Below are positions 18,050 through 26,783 of a stretch of 64,000 bases of DNA, piece after piece. Made by a program: the position numbers and the translations under genes. The stretch lies in NCBI RefSeq assembly GCF_018607995.1, contig NZ_JABBAL010000006.1:90366-154365 (forward strand), in the 5' to 3' direction. Origin of the DNA: Planktotalea sp. Its GTDB lineage: Bacteria; Pseudomonadota; Alphaproteobacteria; Rhodobacterales; Rhodobacteraceae. The notes under the pieces were generated by a model. The model saw only the letters and a list, made by a program, of their open reading frames with translations. It was not told the DNA's origin and did no database searches. How positions within the stretch are numbered: the stretch's first letter is position 1; each line of letters begins with the position of its first letter.

Positions 18050-19734
18050 TACACTTCATCCGCGAAGTGTTTCATGGTCATGCGGATCGGGTTCGGAGCT
18101 GCTTGCCCCAGACCACAAATCGACGCATCGCCCATCGCTGTGCACAGCTCTTCAAGCAGCGGTTGATCCCACTTGTCTGCTTGCATCAGCTTGACCGCTT
18201 TCTCGCAACCAACGCGGCATGGCGTGCATTGGCCACAACTTTCATCCTCGAAAAAGCGCAGCATATTAAGCGTGGCGCCTCTTGCGCTGTCTTTGTCAGA
18301 CAGGATAACAACAGCCGCCGATCCAATGAAAGTTCCAAGCGGTTGCAGCGTGTCGAAATCCATCGGCACGTCAGTAATTGAAGCAGGTAAAAGACCCGAA
18401 GATGGCCCACCGGGTTGGTAAGCTTTGAAGATGTGACCGTCCATCATACCACCAGTGGCTTCAATCAAGTCCACGATCGTGGAACCCGCAGGGAGCAGAT
18501 GCACCCCAGGATTATTGACACGACCAGAGATTGAATAGCTGCGCAGACCTTTGCGGCCATTCTTTTCGGTCGCGGACAGCACCTCAGGCCCTTCGCGAAC
18601 GATGCGTGTGACCCAAAGGAGTGTTTCAACGTTATGCACCAAAGTCGGCTTGTTGAAGATACCCACTTGAGCGACGAAAGGTGGCCGGTGACGAGGAAGA
18701 CCACGCTTGCCCTCGATGCTTTCGATCATCGCGCTTTCTTCACCGCAGATATAAGCACCCGCGCCGCGACGAAGATCGATGTAGCCCTTCTCAACGATGC
18801 CAGAATTTTCAAGCTTCGCGATCTCCTCGGCCAAGATGTGCAGAACCGCAGGATATTCATCGCGCATGTAGATAAAGCAGGTTTCCGCCTCGACCGCCCA
18901 AGCAGCAATGAGCATGCCTTCGAGGAAAAGATGCGGCGTGCGTTCCAAATAATAACGGTCTTTGAACGTGCCAGGCTCGCCCTCGTCGCCGTTCACGGCC
19001 AAGTAACACGTGCCCTCATTGGCGCGCACAAAGCCCCATTTTTTACCGGACGGAAAACCCGCACCACCAAGGCCACGAAGACCAGCGTCAAGAACTTTGT
19101 CTTGGACCTGCGCCCAATCGCCATTAGCGCGCAGCTTTTTGAGGGAGGCATACCCGCCCGCCGCCTCATAAGCCGGGAAATCCTCGTACGCTGGAATATC
19201 CGCGTGGGTATGGTTCGCAGCAATCGCCGCTTCGACCTTCTCAGGTGTGGCGTGGCCAATGTGGTGGTGGCCAAGTTCCAAGACAGGTGCCGTATCGCAG
19301 CGGCCCATACACGGTGCGCGCAAGACGCGCACTTCAGAAGCGTCCAAACCACCCTCCAAAGCCGATTTTAGCGCTTGTGCACCCGCCAATTCGCAAGAAA
19401 GTGAATCACACACACGGATCGTCAAAGCAGGCGGAGGTGTCTCGCCCTCTTTCACCACATCGAAGTGCGCGTAGAATGTCGCGACCTCGTAGACTTCCGC
19501 CATCGACAGGCGAAGTTCTTCGGCTAACGCGCGCAAATGAGCCGCGCTCAGATGACCGTATGCGTCTTGGATCAAGTGGAGAAATTCGATCAGTAGGTCT
19601 GAGCGACGCGGGCGATCTGCAAGAAGTGCTCTGACGTCTTCCCAAGCCTGGTCCTCCAATTGGCGACCTTTCGGCGTGTGCCGTCCCTTGCCTTTGCCAG
19701 ATTTCCAAACGCCTTTGCGATCGTCGAGCGCCAT
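18049..19734 (-). CDS. Formate dehydrogenase beta subunit (fused NuoE-NuoF diaphorase)
   Basis: Diaphorase subunit transferring electrons from the alpha subunit to NAD+. The 561 residues fuse a NuoE-like thioredoxin-fold [2Fe-2S] domain (CDSLSC ... CMGRCD, residues about 110-160) to a NuoF-like domain with the FMN/NADH sites (GLGGAGFPSGKKW near 218, NGDEGEPGTFKDR near 245, CGEESAM near 335) and a C-terminal [4Fe-4S] motif ESCGQCTPCRVGC. The ATG has a GGGGGAT site. First gene of the C1 operon; its stop overlaps the cupin start. In many relatives the two domains are separate genes, so this is the fused version. Confidence 0.94.
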   Translation of the reverse strand: MALDDRKGVWKSGKGKGRHTPKGRQLEDQAWEDVRALLADRPRRSDLLIEFLHLIQDAYGHLSAAHLRALAEELRLSMAEVYEVATFYAHFDVVKEGETPPPALTIRVCDSLSCELAGAQALKSALEGGLDASEVRVLRAPCMGRCDTAPVLELGHHHIGHATPEKVEAAIAANHTHADIPAYEDFPAYEAAGGYASLKKLRANGDWAQVQDKVLDAGLRGLGGAGFPSGKKWGFVRANEGTCYLAVNGDEGEPGTFKDRYYLERTPHLFLEGMLIAAWAVEAETCFIYMRDEYPAVLHILAEEIAKLENSGIVEKGYIDLRRGAGAYICGEESAMIESIEGKRGLPRHRPPFVAQVGIFNKPTLVHNVETLLWVTRIVREGPEVLSATEKNGRKGLRSYSISGRVNNPGVHLLPAGSTIVDLIEATGGMMDGHIFKAYQPGGPSSGLLPASITDVPMDFDTLQPLGTFIGSAAVVILSDKDSARGATLNMLRFFEDESCGQCTPCRVGCEKAVKLMQADKWDQPLLEELCTAMGDASICGLGQAAPNPIRMTMKHFADEV

Positions 19735-19896
19735 AAGTGATCCCCCTAAGCAGCATTAAACACGCCGGATTCGTTGGATCATTCCTACGCCATACAGTCG
19801 CATACATTCGCTGATTTAAGACAGAAAATGACGAAAAAACGGTGTCTAGCGAGTCGCGTATCGGACTATATGTCTCAATTGCAACTCTGAATGTCG

Positions 19897-20481
19897 CTAA
19901 TCGATCATTGCCCAGTTAGGCTGATCTGGGATGTGCAAACGCAAGCGCATTCCGATCTGCAAAACGCCTTCCTGCTCAACCGAAGCTGTGACACCGCGAC
20001 GCCCTTTCGCAGCGGTTTTGAAGCTTTTGCCAAGGCCAGGATTTTCAACCTCGATAAATGGCGCAGGCAGATGGCAGGGTCTGTTTTCCATGTCGATGAT
20101 TAGACCCGGGCCACCCTCGCTCACGAGGCGGGAGGACGGGGGCACGTGACTCCAATCTTGGATGCCCTCGATCACAACCGAGGCACCTATCAAATGCGGC
20201 GCGAGGGTCTCGAGACCAATATCAGCGGCGATAAAATCCAGCTCTTCTTGGGAGACAATCGAAAGCTGGCGGGTATTTTTGATCTCAGTATATCGCGGAT
20301 ACTGTTGTTTAACACGACTGCATGAGGGTCGCGTCAGCCCTGCGTGAAACTCTGCTGCATAGCCCGCGAAAGTGAGCGGCATGTCGCCGGTTGAATCAGA
20401 GCGTAAATCCGCTTCGCTGTCTTTCACCGACCCGAGCCAGAGCACAGTCGCAAAGTAGTCGGTGGGTTTCAGGGCGGGCAT
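19897..20481 (-). CDS. MOSC-domain protein
   Basis: A 194-residue MOSC (molybdenum cofactor sulfurase C-terminal) domain protein. The visible core is the EELDFIAADIGLETLAPHLIGASVVIEG segment and, later, ENRPCHLPAPFIEVENPG with the conserved cysteine of MOSC domains, then a KGRRGVTASVEQEGVLQIGM C-terminus. MOSC proteins bind sulfur on a cysteine and serve molybdenum-cofactor enzymes or detoxify N-hydroxylated compounds. It lies upstream of the molybdenum formate dehydrogenase operon on the same strand, with 160 bases between. The track start is 34 codons too early; the ATG at 20481 has AAAGGAG. Confidence 0.85.
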   Translation of the reverse strand: MPALKPTDYFATVLWLGSVKDSEADLRSDSTGDMPLTFAGYAAEFHAGLTRPSCSRVKQQYPRYTEIKNTRQLSIVSQEELDFIAADIGLETLAPHLIGASVVIEGIQDWSHVPPSSRLVSEGGPGLIIDMENRPCHLPAPFIEVENPGLGKSFKTAAKGRRGVTASVEQEGVLQIGMRLRLHIPDQPNWAMID

Positions 20482-20589
20482 GGCGCTCTCCTTTGTAGGT
20501 CGTGCTCTGTTTTGGCGCAGAGACCGCAAGCAATCAATCCAGAACTTGTGATAGCTGGGATCAAAGACACCAATGCAGGTCACCCCAAA

Positions 20590-20620
20590 AGAAAAACCCC
20601 CACCCTCAGCCGGGGTTTTA
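20590..20620 (-). terminator. Rho-independent terminator after ftsH
   Basis: On the minus strand AAAACCCC pairs with GGGGTTTT around an 11-base loop, and the stem runs into TTTTTCTTTT. It begins five bases after the ftsH stop, a textbook intrinsic terminator. It lies upstream of the MOSC gene, separating the two units. Confidence 0.85.
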
Positions 20621-20624
20621 GCAC

Positions 20625-22544
20625 TTATGCAGAGGGCTCAGGTTCCATCCCGCCCGAGGGCTTGGCCCGCGGTTTGGTCTTCGGGATAGCTGTCACACTA
20701 GGTGCAGACCCTTGATCTGGAGTGTCGTCTTCATCTGGGCCTGATGTTGGCGCATCACCATTCATCACGCGTTTGATTTCATCACCCGTGAGCGTTTCGT
20801 ACTCAAGCAAACCTTGCGCGAGACGTTCGAACTCTGTCTCGTTCTCAGTGATGATTTTCACGGCCCACTCATACCCGTCTTGAATGAACTTCTGGACCTC
20901 TTCCTCGATCATTTCTTTCGTGTTCGCAGAGACCGAGAAACCACCTGTGCTGCCGGAATAACCATCCGCCGCCTCGGAATAGTCGATGTTGCCGACCTTC
21001 TCCGACATACCCCAGCGCAGCACCATGGCGCGCGCCAAAGCAGACGCTTGCATGATGTCACCCGCAGGGCCGTTGGACACGGCTTCAGGACCGTACTTCC
21101 AAATTTCAGCCGCTTTACCCGCCATTGTCATCGCCAAACGCTGGTGGCATTCGTCTTTGAACATGTTGAGGCGATCCATTTCAGGCAAGCTCATCACCAT
21201 GCCCAACGCACCACCGCGTGGAATGATCGTCGCTTTATAAACCGGATCGCATTTCGGCAGCATGATACCGACCAAGGCGTGACCTGCTTCGTGATACGCG
21301 GTCATCTCTTTTTGATCGTCAGTCATGACCATAGAGCGGCGCTCAGCACCCATCATGATCTTGTCTTTCGCGCTCTCGAAATCTTCCATCGCAACGAACC
21401 GACGTCCGACACGTGCAGCTCCAAGGGCAGCTTCATTGACGAGGTTCGCAAGATCTGCACCGGAGAAACCCGGTGTGCCGCGTGCGATGATGCGCAGATC
21501 AACGTCAGGACCAAGCGGTGTTTTGCGCGCGTGGACGTGCAAAATTTTTTCGCGGCCTTTGATGTCTGGATTGCCGACAGTGACCTGACGGTCAAAACGA
21601 CCTGGACGTAGCAAAGCAGGATCAAGCACATCTTTACGGTTCGTCGCCGCAATGATTATCACGCCTTCATTGGCTTCAAAACCGTCCATCTCAACGAGCA
21701 GTTGGTTCAACGTTTGCTCACGCTCATCGTTACCACCGCCATAGCCAGCGCCACGATGGCGACCTACCGCATCGATTTCGTCGATAAACACAATGCAAGG
21801 CGCGTTCTTTTTCGCCTGCTCAAACATATCACGCACACGGGATGCACCCACACCAACGAACATTTCAACGAAGTCGGAACCAGAGATTGTAAAGAACGGT
21901 ACACCCGCTTCACCTGCAATTGCTCGCGCAAGCAGCGTTTTACCTGTACCGGGAGGGCCTTCTAGCAAAGCGCCTTTCGGGATCTTGCCGCCAAGACGCG
22001 AGAACTTTTGGGGATTGCGCAGGAATTCAACGATCTCTTCGAGCTCTTCCTTGGCTTCATCAATGCCCGCCACATCGTCAAAGGTTACGCGACCCTCTTT
22101 CTGTGTAAGCATCTTCGCCTTGGATTTGCCAAAGCCCATCGCGCCACCTTTGCCACCACCCTGCATACGGTTCATGAAAAAGACCCACACGCCAATTAAC
22201 AAAAGGAAAGGCAGAAGCGAGAGAATGAATGTCTGGAGTCCAGACTGTTCTTGTTGCTCTGCGCGGACTGCAACATTTTGCTCAATCAAGAACTCGGAGA
22301 CATTAGCGTCTGCCGGCTTGATCGTTACGTAGTCGGCACCATCAGATCCACGGAACCGAATGCGTTCGCCGTCCAACGTCACATTGGTCACACCGCCTCC
22401 GTTCACGGAAGACACAAACTCAGAATAGCTTAGTTCGCGGCTCTGAAGATTGGCGTTATTACCACTGAACAGATTGAACAGGGCCAAAACCAAAAGGAAC
22501 AGAACAACCCAAAAGGCGATATTGCGTGCGTTACCCAACGACAC
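20625..22544 (-). CDS. ftsH: ATP-dependent zinc metalloprotease FtsH
   Basis: Membrane-anchored AAA+ protease that degrades misfolded membrane proteins and regulatory substrates. The 639 residues are typical. Two N-terminal membrane helices (about residues 8-26 and 104-122) flank a periplasmic domain; the AAA domain holds Walker A GPPGTGKT near 198, Walker B IVFIDEID near 257 and the second region of homology [20 protein letters not shown]. The zinc site HEAGH is near 423. The tail is acidic and proline-rich. It is followed by a strong terminator; no tilS or folP neighbour is present. Confidence 0.97.
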   Translation of the reverse strand: MSLGNARNIAFWVVLFLLVLALFNLFSGNNANLQSRELSYSEFVSSVNGGGVTNVTLDGERIRFRGSDGADYVTIKPADANVSEFLIEQNVAVRAEQQEQSGLQTFILSLLPFLLLIGVWVFFMNRMQGGGKGGAMGFGKSKAKMLTQKEGRVTFDDVAGIDEAKEELEEIVEFLRNPQKFSRLGGKIPKGALLEGPPGTGKTLLARAIAGEAGVPFFTISGSDFVEMFVGVGASRVRDMFEQAKKNAPCIVFIDEIDAVGRHRGAGYGGGNDEREQTLNQLLVEMDGFEANEGVIIIAATNRKDVLDPALLRPGRFDRQVTVGNPDIKGREKILHVHARKTPLGPDVDLRIIARGTPGFSGADLANLVNEAALGAARVGRRFVAMEDFESAKDKIMMGAERRSMVMTDDQKEMTAYHEAGHALVGIMLPKCDPVYKATIIPRGGALGMVMSLPEMDRLNMFKDECHQRLAMTMAGKAAEIWKYGPEAVSNGPAGDIMQASALARAMVLRWGMSEKVGNIDYSEAADGYSGSTGGFSVSANTKEMIEEEVQKFIQDGYEWAVKIITENETEFERLAQGLLEYETLTGDEIKRVMNGDAPTSGPDEDDTPDQGSAPSVTAIPKTKPRAKPSGGMEPEPSA

Positions 22545-22688
22545 TCTCCTTGATATATCTTTGGTGCGCGACCTAGCACGTCACCGTTTAAACTAAAATA
22601 GACACATCGCGGTGATGTTCAATGAAACACAGGCAGCTAAATTGCTCAATTCACTATTTCAGAGGAGTTTCAGCAAGAAATGGACGGA

Positions 22689-23168
22689 TTATAGCTTGGA
22701 AGAAATGACGCCCGTGGCAAAACCACCCATGCGTAATTCGCCAAAAAGTCGCTGATATTCGATTTTTGGGCAACGATTTTGCACAACATCCAATCCAACC
22801 GCTTCAGCCTTGGCCGTGGCTTCGGCGTGCTCCACACCAATTTGCAACCAGATCGTTTTCAGATTGGGAAGATGCTCCAATGCTTCATCCACAATCGCGG
22901 GCACATGGTCAGAGCGGCGAAAAATATCTACCATATCAACGGGTTGATCTATCTCTCTCAAATTCGCGCGGATCATTTGCCCGAACAATTGGTCCCCAGC
23001 ATAGACCGGATTCACAGGGATAACCGTATATCCTTTGAGGCCAAGATAGCGCGCAACATAGTAGCTGGGGCGCACGGGATTGGTGGACACGCCCACGACG
23101 GCGACCACTTTATTACGGTTCAGAATGTCTTTTAGGAAGGCGTCAGGATAGGTCATGTAGGTATTCAC
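22689..23168 (-). CDS. CoA-binding (YccU-like) protein
   Basis: A 159-residue single-domain Rossmann protein of the CoA-binding family (PF13380, like E. coli YccU). It shows the dinucleotide-type motif VAVVGVSTNPVRPSYYVARYL (about residues 22-42), GYTVIPVNP and the conserved VDIFRRSDHVPAIVDEAL segment, then NRCPKIEYQRL. Its biochemical role is not established; the fold resembles succinyl-CoA synthetase alpha. The GTG at 23168 and an ATG four codons later (23156) are both possible starts; neither has a strong ribosome site. Confidence 0.87.
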   Translation of the reverse strand: MNTYMTYPDAFLKDILNRNKVVAVVGVSTNPVRPSYYVARYLGLKGYTVIPVNPVYAGDQLFGQMIRANLREIDQPVDMVDIFRRSDHVPAIVDEALEHLPNLKTIWLQIGVEHAEATAKAEAVGLDVVQNRCPKIEYQRLFGELRMGGFATGVISSKL

Positions 23169-23186
23169 GCTAATTCTAAGCAGATT

Positions 23187-23227
23187 TCAAAAGAAAAATG
23201 CGCCCACGGGAGGGATGCCCGGGACGC
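23187..23227 (-). terminator. Probable terminator of the liv-type ABC operon
   Basis: On the minus strand an imperfect G+C-rich hairpin (GCGTCCCGGG against CCCGTGGGCGC) is followed by ATTTTTCTTTT. It lies between livF and the CoA-binding gene, both on the minus strand, and would end the transporter transcript. The remaining bases between 23228 and 23369 show no gene; the 65-residue ORF called there is not convincing. Confidence 0.65.
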
Positions 23228-23369
23228 AAAGTATGGAACTGGGGACAGTCAAGGGATACCAAAGGTTCCAACTTTGGCGTTTGAGACGAAAGAGATGGGT
23301 GCGAATATTGCCGCTTAAAGAGCCACTCAAAATTTCGTGATCGCTCGGCGAAAAGGCGCTGAAAGTGCT

Positions 23370-24071
23370 TCAAACCGAAAGATAAGTGTCGCGCACCTCT
23401 GGGTGCGCGTTCAGCTCCCCAAGTGTGCCTTTGTATTTTGCGGTACCACTTTCAATGATCACAACACGGTCGGCCACGGCCTGCGCAAAGTGTAAGTTTT
23501 GCTCAGACAAAAGCACCGTCAAACCGTCTTTCTTAAGGCGTAAAATGACTCGCGCCATTTCCTCGACAATCACGGGCGCAATACCCTCGGACGGCTCATC
23601 CAGAAGAATGAGGCTCGGATTGCCCATCAACGTACGCGCAATCGTCAGCATTTGTTGCTCGCCCCCTGATAACTCTTTGCCCCGATTGGTGCGTCGCTCT
23701 GCAAGGTTCGGGAACATATCAAACAGCATATCTTCGGACCATGTCACCGTCTCCTCACGCGCGGGCTGGCGCCCGACTTCAAGGTTCTCCATAACTGTCA
23801 AGTCGGTGAAAATACGCCTCTCTTCGGGCACATAACCAAGGCCCAACTTCGCGACTTTATGCGGTGCCATACGCGTAATGTCAGTGCCTTGGTACGTCAC
23901 CGACCCCGTTTGCGGCACGACAAGCTGCATCACAGATTTCATCGTCGTCGTTTTGCCCGCACCATTGCGTCCCAAGAGAGCAACCACTTGCCCACGTTCG
24001 ACATCAAAGCTCAGGTCATTCAAAACATGCGCCTTGCCGTAAAAACTGTTTACGCCTTTGATCTCAAGCAT
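23370..24071 (-). CDS. livF: Branched-chain-type ABC transporter ATPase LivF
   Basis: Second ATPase of a hydrophobic amino acid-type (HAAT) ABC importer. The 233-residue protein from the ATG at 24071 begins MLEIKGVNSFYG, the standard LivF start; the ORF track extends it wrongly by 31 codons. Walker A is GRNGAGKTT near 36, the signature LSGGEQQML near 135 and Walker B ILLDEPSEGIAP near 155. The GKEL SGGEQQ spacing and VMENLEVG segment are typical of LivF. It overlaps the 3' end of livG by eight bases. Final gene of the transporter operon. Confidence 0.94.
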   Translation of the reverse strand: MLEIKGVNSFYGKAHVLNDLSFDVERGQVVALLGRNGAGKTTTMKSVMQLVVPQTGSVTYQGTDITRMAPHKVAKLGLGYVPEERRIFTDLTVMENLEVGRQPAREETVTWSEDMLFDMFPNLAERRTNRGKELSGGEQQMLTIARTLMGNPSLILLDEPSEGIAPVIVEEMARVILRLKKDGLTVLLSEQNLHFAQAVADRVVIIESGTAKYKGTLGELNAHPEVRDTYLSV

Positions 24072-24843
24072 TGGCGCTCTCCCCGTCGTGCTTAAAGAGC
24101 GTCCCACCACCAAGATAAACCTCTCGCACACGGTCGTCATTGCGGATCTCATTGACCGATCCATTGGCGATCAAAGCACCGCGATTAAGGACCATAACAC
24201 GGTGGGCATGTGCAAAAACGACGTCCATGTCATGCTCTGTGAACAAAACACTCACGCCGCGGCTCTCTACAATGTCAGCAGTCAGCTGCATCAGAGCAAT
24301 GCGTTCTGCCGGAGCCATTCCGGCAGTAGGTTCGTCCATCAGCAAAAGCGTCGGATCGTGGGCCAAAGCGATCGCCAGTTCGAGACGTTTCAGATCCCCA
24401 TAGGCAAGAACAGCGCAGTGACGTTCCGATTGATCCGCCATCGCCACGAGATCGAGTAATCCCATCGCCTCATCGCGGTACATCTGATACGCGCGGGGCA
24501 AAAGTGAATAGATCTTCTTATGATGCGAGATCAGCGCCATCTGCACATTCTCGATCACTGTCATCGACGCATACGTCCCCGTAATCTGAAACGTGCGCCC
24601 AACCCCAAGCCGCCAAATCTGTCGTGGTTTCAATCCCTTAAGGTCTCTGCCATTCAAGGTCACCGTCCCCGCAGACGATTTGAGTTGCCCCATAAGCATG
24701 TTAAAACACGTGCTTTTGCCTGCACCATTCGGCCCGATCAGCGCCAGCAACTCGCCTTTTTGAAGCTCGAACGAAACATCATCCACCGCTTGAATTGCGC
24801 CAAACGCTTTGCTCAATCCTTTGACTTCCAGAACCGCGCTCAT
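24064..24843 (-). CDS. livG: Branched-chain-type ABC transporter ATPase LivG
   Basis: First ATPase of the HAAT importer, 259 residues from the ATG at 24843 (MSAVLEVKGLSKAFGA). Walker A is GPNGAGKST near 40; Walker B is LLLMDEPTAGMAP near 164. The signature position reads LAYGDLKRLELA, the LivG-type variant with YG rather than SGG. It overlaps the permease gene by four bases (ATGA) and livF by eight, so all are co-translated. Confidence 0.94.
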   Translation of the reverse strand: MSAVLEVKGLSKAFGAIQAVDDVSFELQKGELLALIGPNGAGKSTCFNMLMGQLKSSAGTVTLNGRDLKGLKPRQIWRLGVGRTFQITGTYASMTVIENVQMALISHHKKIYSLLPRAYQMYRDEAMGLLDLVAMADQSERHCAVLAYGDLKRLELAIALAHDPTLLLMDEPTAGMAPAERIALMQLTADIVESRGVSVLFTEHDMDVVFAHAHRVMVLNRGALIANGSVNEIRNDDRVREVYLGGGTLFKHDGESANA

Positions 24844-26699
24844 GCCTGATCCTCCCGCTTGATAAAGCCGATCCTTTCGGCCCATTTGCGCAAGGTCCCC
24901 GCAATACCATCAGGCGCGAGAATCACGACGAAGATAATGAGCAAGCCAAGTAACAAGCGCCAATATTCAAAGCGCGTGATGTAGTCTTTTGCACCCTCTA
25001 GTGCTGCCCCACCTACGACGCCCCCTGCGAGGGTTTTGACACCACCAAGGAAGACGACAATCAACGCATCAAAACTGCGCGCGATTTCTAATTCATTTGG
25101 GAAGATTGACCCTTTGGAGAAGACAAACAGCCCTCCCGCGATCCCCGCCATCGCCCCTGCGAAACCGAAAGCAACCCATTGCACATGCTTGGTGTTGATG
25201 CCCGTCGCCTCCGCCTGCCTTGCGGAATCGCGCGCGCCGCGTAGGGCGTAGCCAAAAGGTGAATGCGCAGTGTGGCGGAGAAGGATGATCCCCCCGATGC
25301 ACAGCACCAGCGCAAGGTAGTAAAACGTCGTCGTCCCTGACGCCCACTCGGACGGCCAGATGTCCACCAGACCGTCATCGCCCCCTGTGAAATCGCCCCA
25401 TTGGAAGACCAGCGACCAAAGAAGCTGCGCGAAGGCGAGCGTGAGCATTGCGAAATAAACGCCGGTCAGGCGCAGACAGACCCAGCCGAAAATGATTGCT
25501 GTGAGACCAGCCGCAAGCGGTGCAAGGATCAGCGCCAGCTCCATCGGTGTGCCTGCGTATGTCACCAGAAGTGCCGCCGCATAGGCGCCGCCGCCGAAGT
25601 AGGCCGCATGACCAAAGGAAACGAGACCGCCAAGGCCCAAAAGAAAGTGCAACGACGCCGCGAAAAGACAGAAGATCGCGATGTCCGTGATCAGGACAAG
25701 AATGAAACTATCGCCCACCAGCGGCAAAAGCCCAAGCAGGACCAAGCCCACCACGACAATCATTCGCGCAGTTTGCCCCGCGGGTTTGATCGGGCGTTCT
25801 GGCTCGCCTACTTGGCCATGCTCGCCCGCGACTTCCTCACGACCAAACAGTCCAAAGGGGCGGAAAATCAGCACCACCACCATAACAACGAACATCAAAG
25901 CAAGGGTGGACTGCGGCAGGTAATTTACCCCGAATACGTTGAGCACGGAGATGAGCACAGCCGCCACATAAGCGCCCGGCAAGGACCCCATGCCGCCAAT
26001 CACGACCACCACGAAGATGGCCGAGAGAATGTTGAAATCCATTAACAGGTCCGCGCCACCTTTGGGCAATTGTACAGCACCGCCAAGACCCGCCAAAGCG
26101 CAACCGAGGAAGAAAACACCAGTAAACAGCCACGCCTGATTGACGCCCAATGCTCCAACCATTTCACGGTCTTGCGTCGCTGCGCGCACGAGAATTCCTG
26201 TGCGTGTCTTGGTGATCAACCACCACAAAGCAAAAGCCACGAAAGGGGTTAAGGCGATCAAAGCGAGGTCATATTTCGGCACAGGCTCACCCATGATCCG
26301 GATGATCCCTTTCAACCCTGGCGCGCGCGGTCCCAAGAAATCATCCGCGCCCCATACCAACAGCGTGAGGTCTTGGATAACAAGAATGACACCGAAGGTG
26401 GCGACCAATTGGAACAGCTCAGGCGCTTTATATACAGGGCGCAAGACCAGCATTTCAACGATGATACCAATGATACCGACGACGAGGCCAGCCAACAGGA
26501 TCGACGCCCAAAAGCCGAACCCGCCCGGCAAGACCTGCATGAAGGAATATCCTACATACGCGCCGAGCATGTAGAATGAGCCATGTGCGAAATTGACGAT
26601 GCGCGTGACACCGAAAATCAACGACAGGCCAGAGGCGACCATGAACAGCGCGCTCGCATTGGCGAGCCCTGTGAGAATTTGCGCAATGAAAAGACCCAT
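24840..26699 (-). CDS. Fused LivH-LivM permease of a HAAT-family ABC importer
   Basis: A single 619-residue protein containing both membrane subunits. Residues 1-285 correspond to LivH (start ILTGLANASALFMVASGLSLIFG, with the VNFAHGSFYMLGAY motif), then a hydrophilic linker with EEVAGEHGQVGEPERPIK, and residues 310-610 correspond to LivM (LGLGGLVSFGHAAYFGGGAYAAA, and GARDSARQAEATGIN, the loop that contacts the ATPase). Usually these are two genes. Followed by livG and livF with overlaps. The imported compound is probably the substrate of the adjoining catabolic genes rather than a branched-chain amino acid. Confidence 0.92.
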   Translation of the reverse strand: MGLFIAQILTGLANASALFMVASGLSLIFGVTRIVNFAHGSFYMLGAYVGYSFMQVLPGGFGFWASILLAGLVVGIIGIIVEMLVLRPVYKAPELFQLVATFGVILVIQDLTLLVWGADDFLGPRAPGLKGIIRIMGEPVPKYDLALIALTPFVAFALWWLITKTRTGILVRAATQDREMVGALGVNQAWLFTGVFFLGCALAGLGGAVQLPKGGADLLMDFNILSAIFVVVVIGGMGSLPGAYVAAVLISVLNVFGVNYLPQSTLALMFVVMVVVLIFRPFGLFGREEVAGEHGQVGEPERPIKPAGQTARMIVVVGLVLLGLLPLVGDSFILVLITDIAIFCLFAASLHFLLGLGGLVSFGHAAYFGGGAYAAALLVTYAGTPMELALILAPLAAGLTAIIFGWVCLRLTGVYFAMLTLAFAQLLWSLVFQWGDFTGGDDGLVDIWPSEWASGTTTFYYLALVLCIGGIILLRHTAHSPFGYALRGARDSARQAEATGINTKHVQWVAFGFAGAMAGIAGGLFVFSKGSIFPNELEIARSFDALIVVFLGGVKTLAGGVVGGAALEGAKDYITRFEYWRLLLGLLIIFVVILAPDGIAGTLRKWAERIGFIKREDQA

Positions 26700-26727
26700 G
26701 CCCTGACCTTTGGTATTTTAGGGGGAA

Positions 26728-26777
26728 ACGGCCCGCCCTTTCAGGCGGACCGTGTTGTGATTTTTCGACGAAAAATC
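26728..26777 (-). promoter_or_regulatory. Two hairpins between the solute-binding gene and the permease
   Basis: Immediately after the solute-binding gene stop, the minus strand has GATTTTTC-3 nt-GAAAAATC (perfect 8-bp stem, 26759-26777) and then ACGGTCCGCC against GGCGGGCCGT (10 bp with one G-U pair, 26728-26753), followed by TTTCCCCC. As after dctP, this probably protects or terminates the receptor transcript so that receptor is made in excess of the permease. Confidence 0.65.
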
Positions 26778-26783
26778 GCGCCC

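Noticed and set aside
18634-21611. Antisense ORFs opposite fdhB and ftsH (18634-19371, 20814-21611)
   Set aside because: Both lie wholly inside strongly conserved genes on the other strand and show no recognisable protein features.
23176-23373. 65-residue minus-strand ORF between livF and the CoA-binding gene
   Set aside because: It runs through the probable liv terminator, lacks a ribosome binding site and shows no domain.
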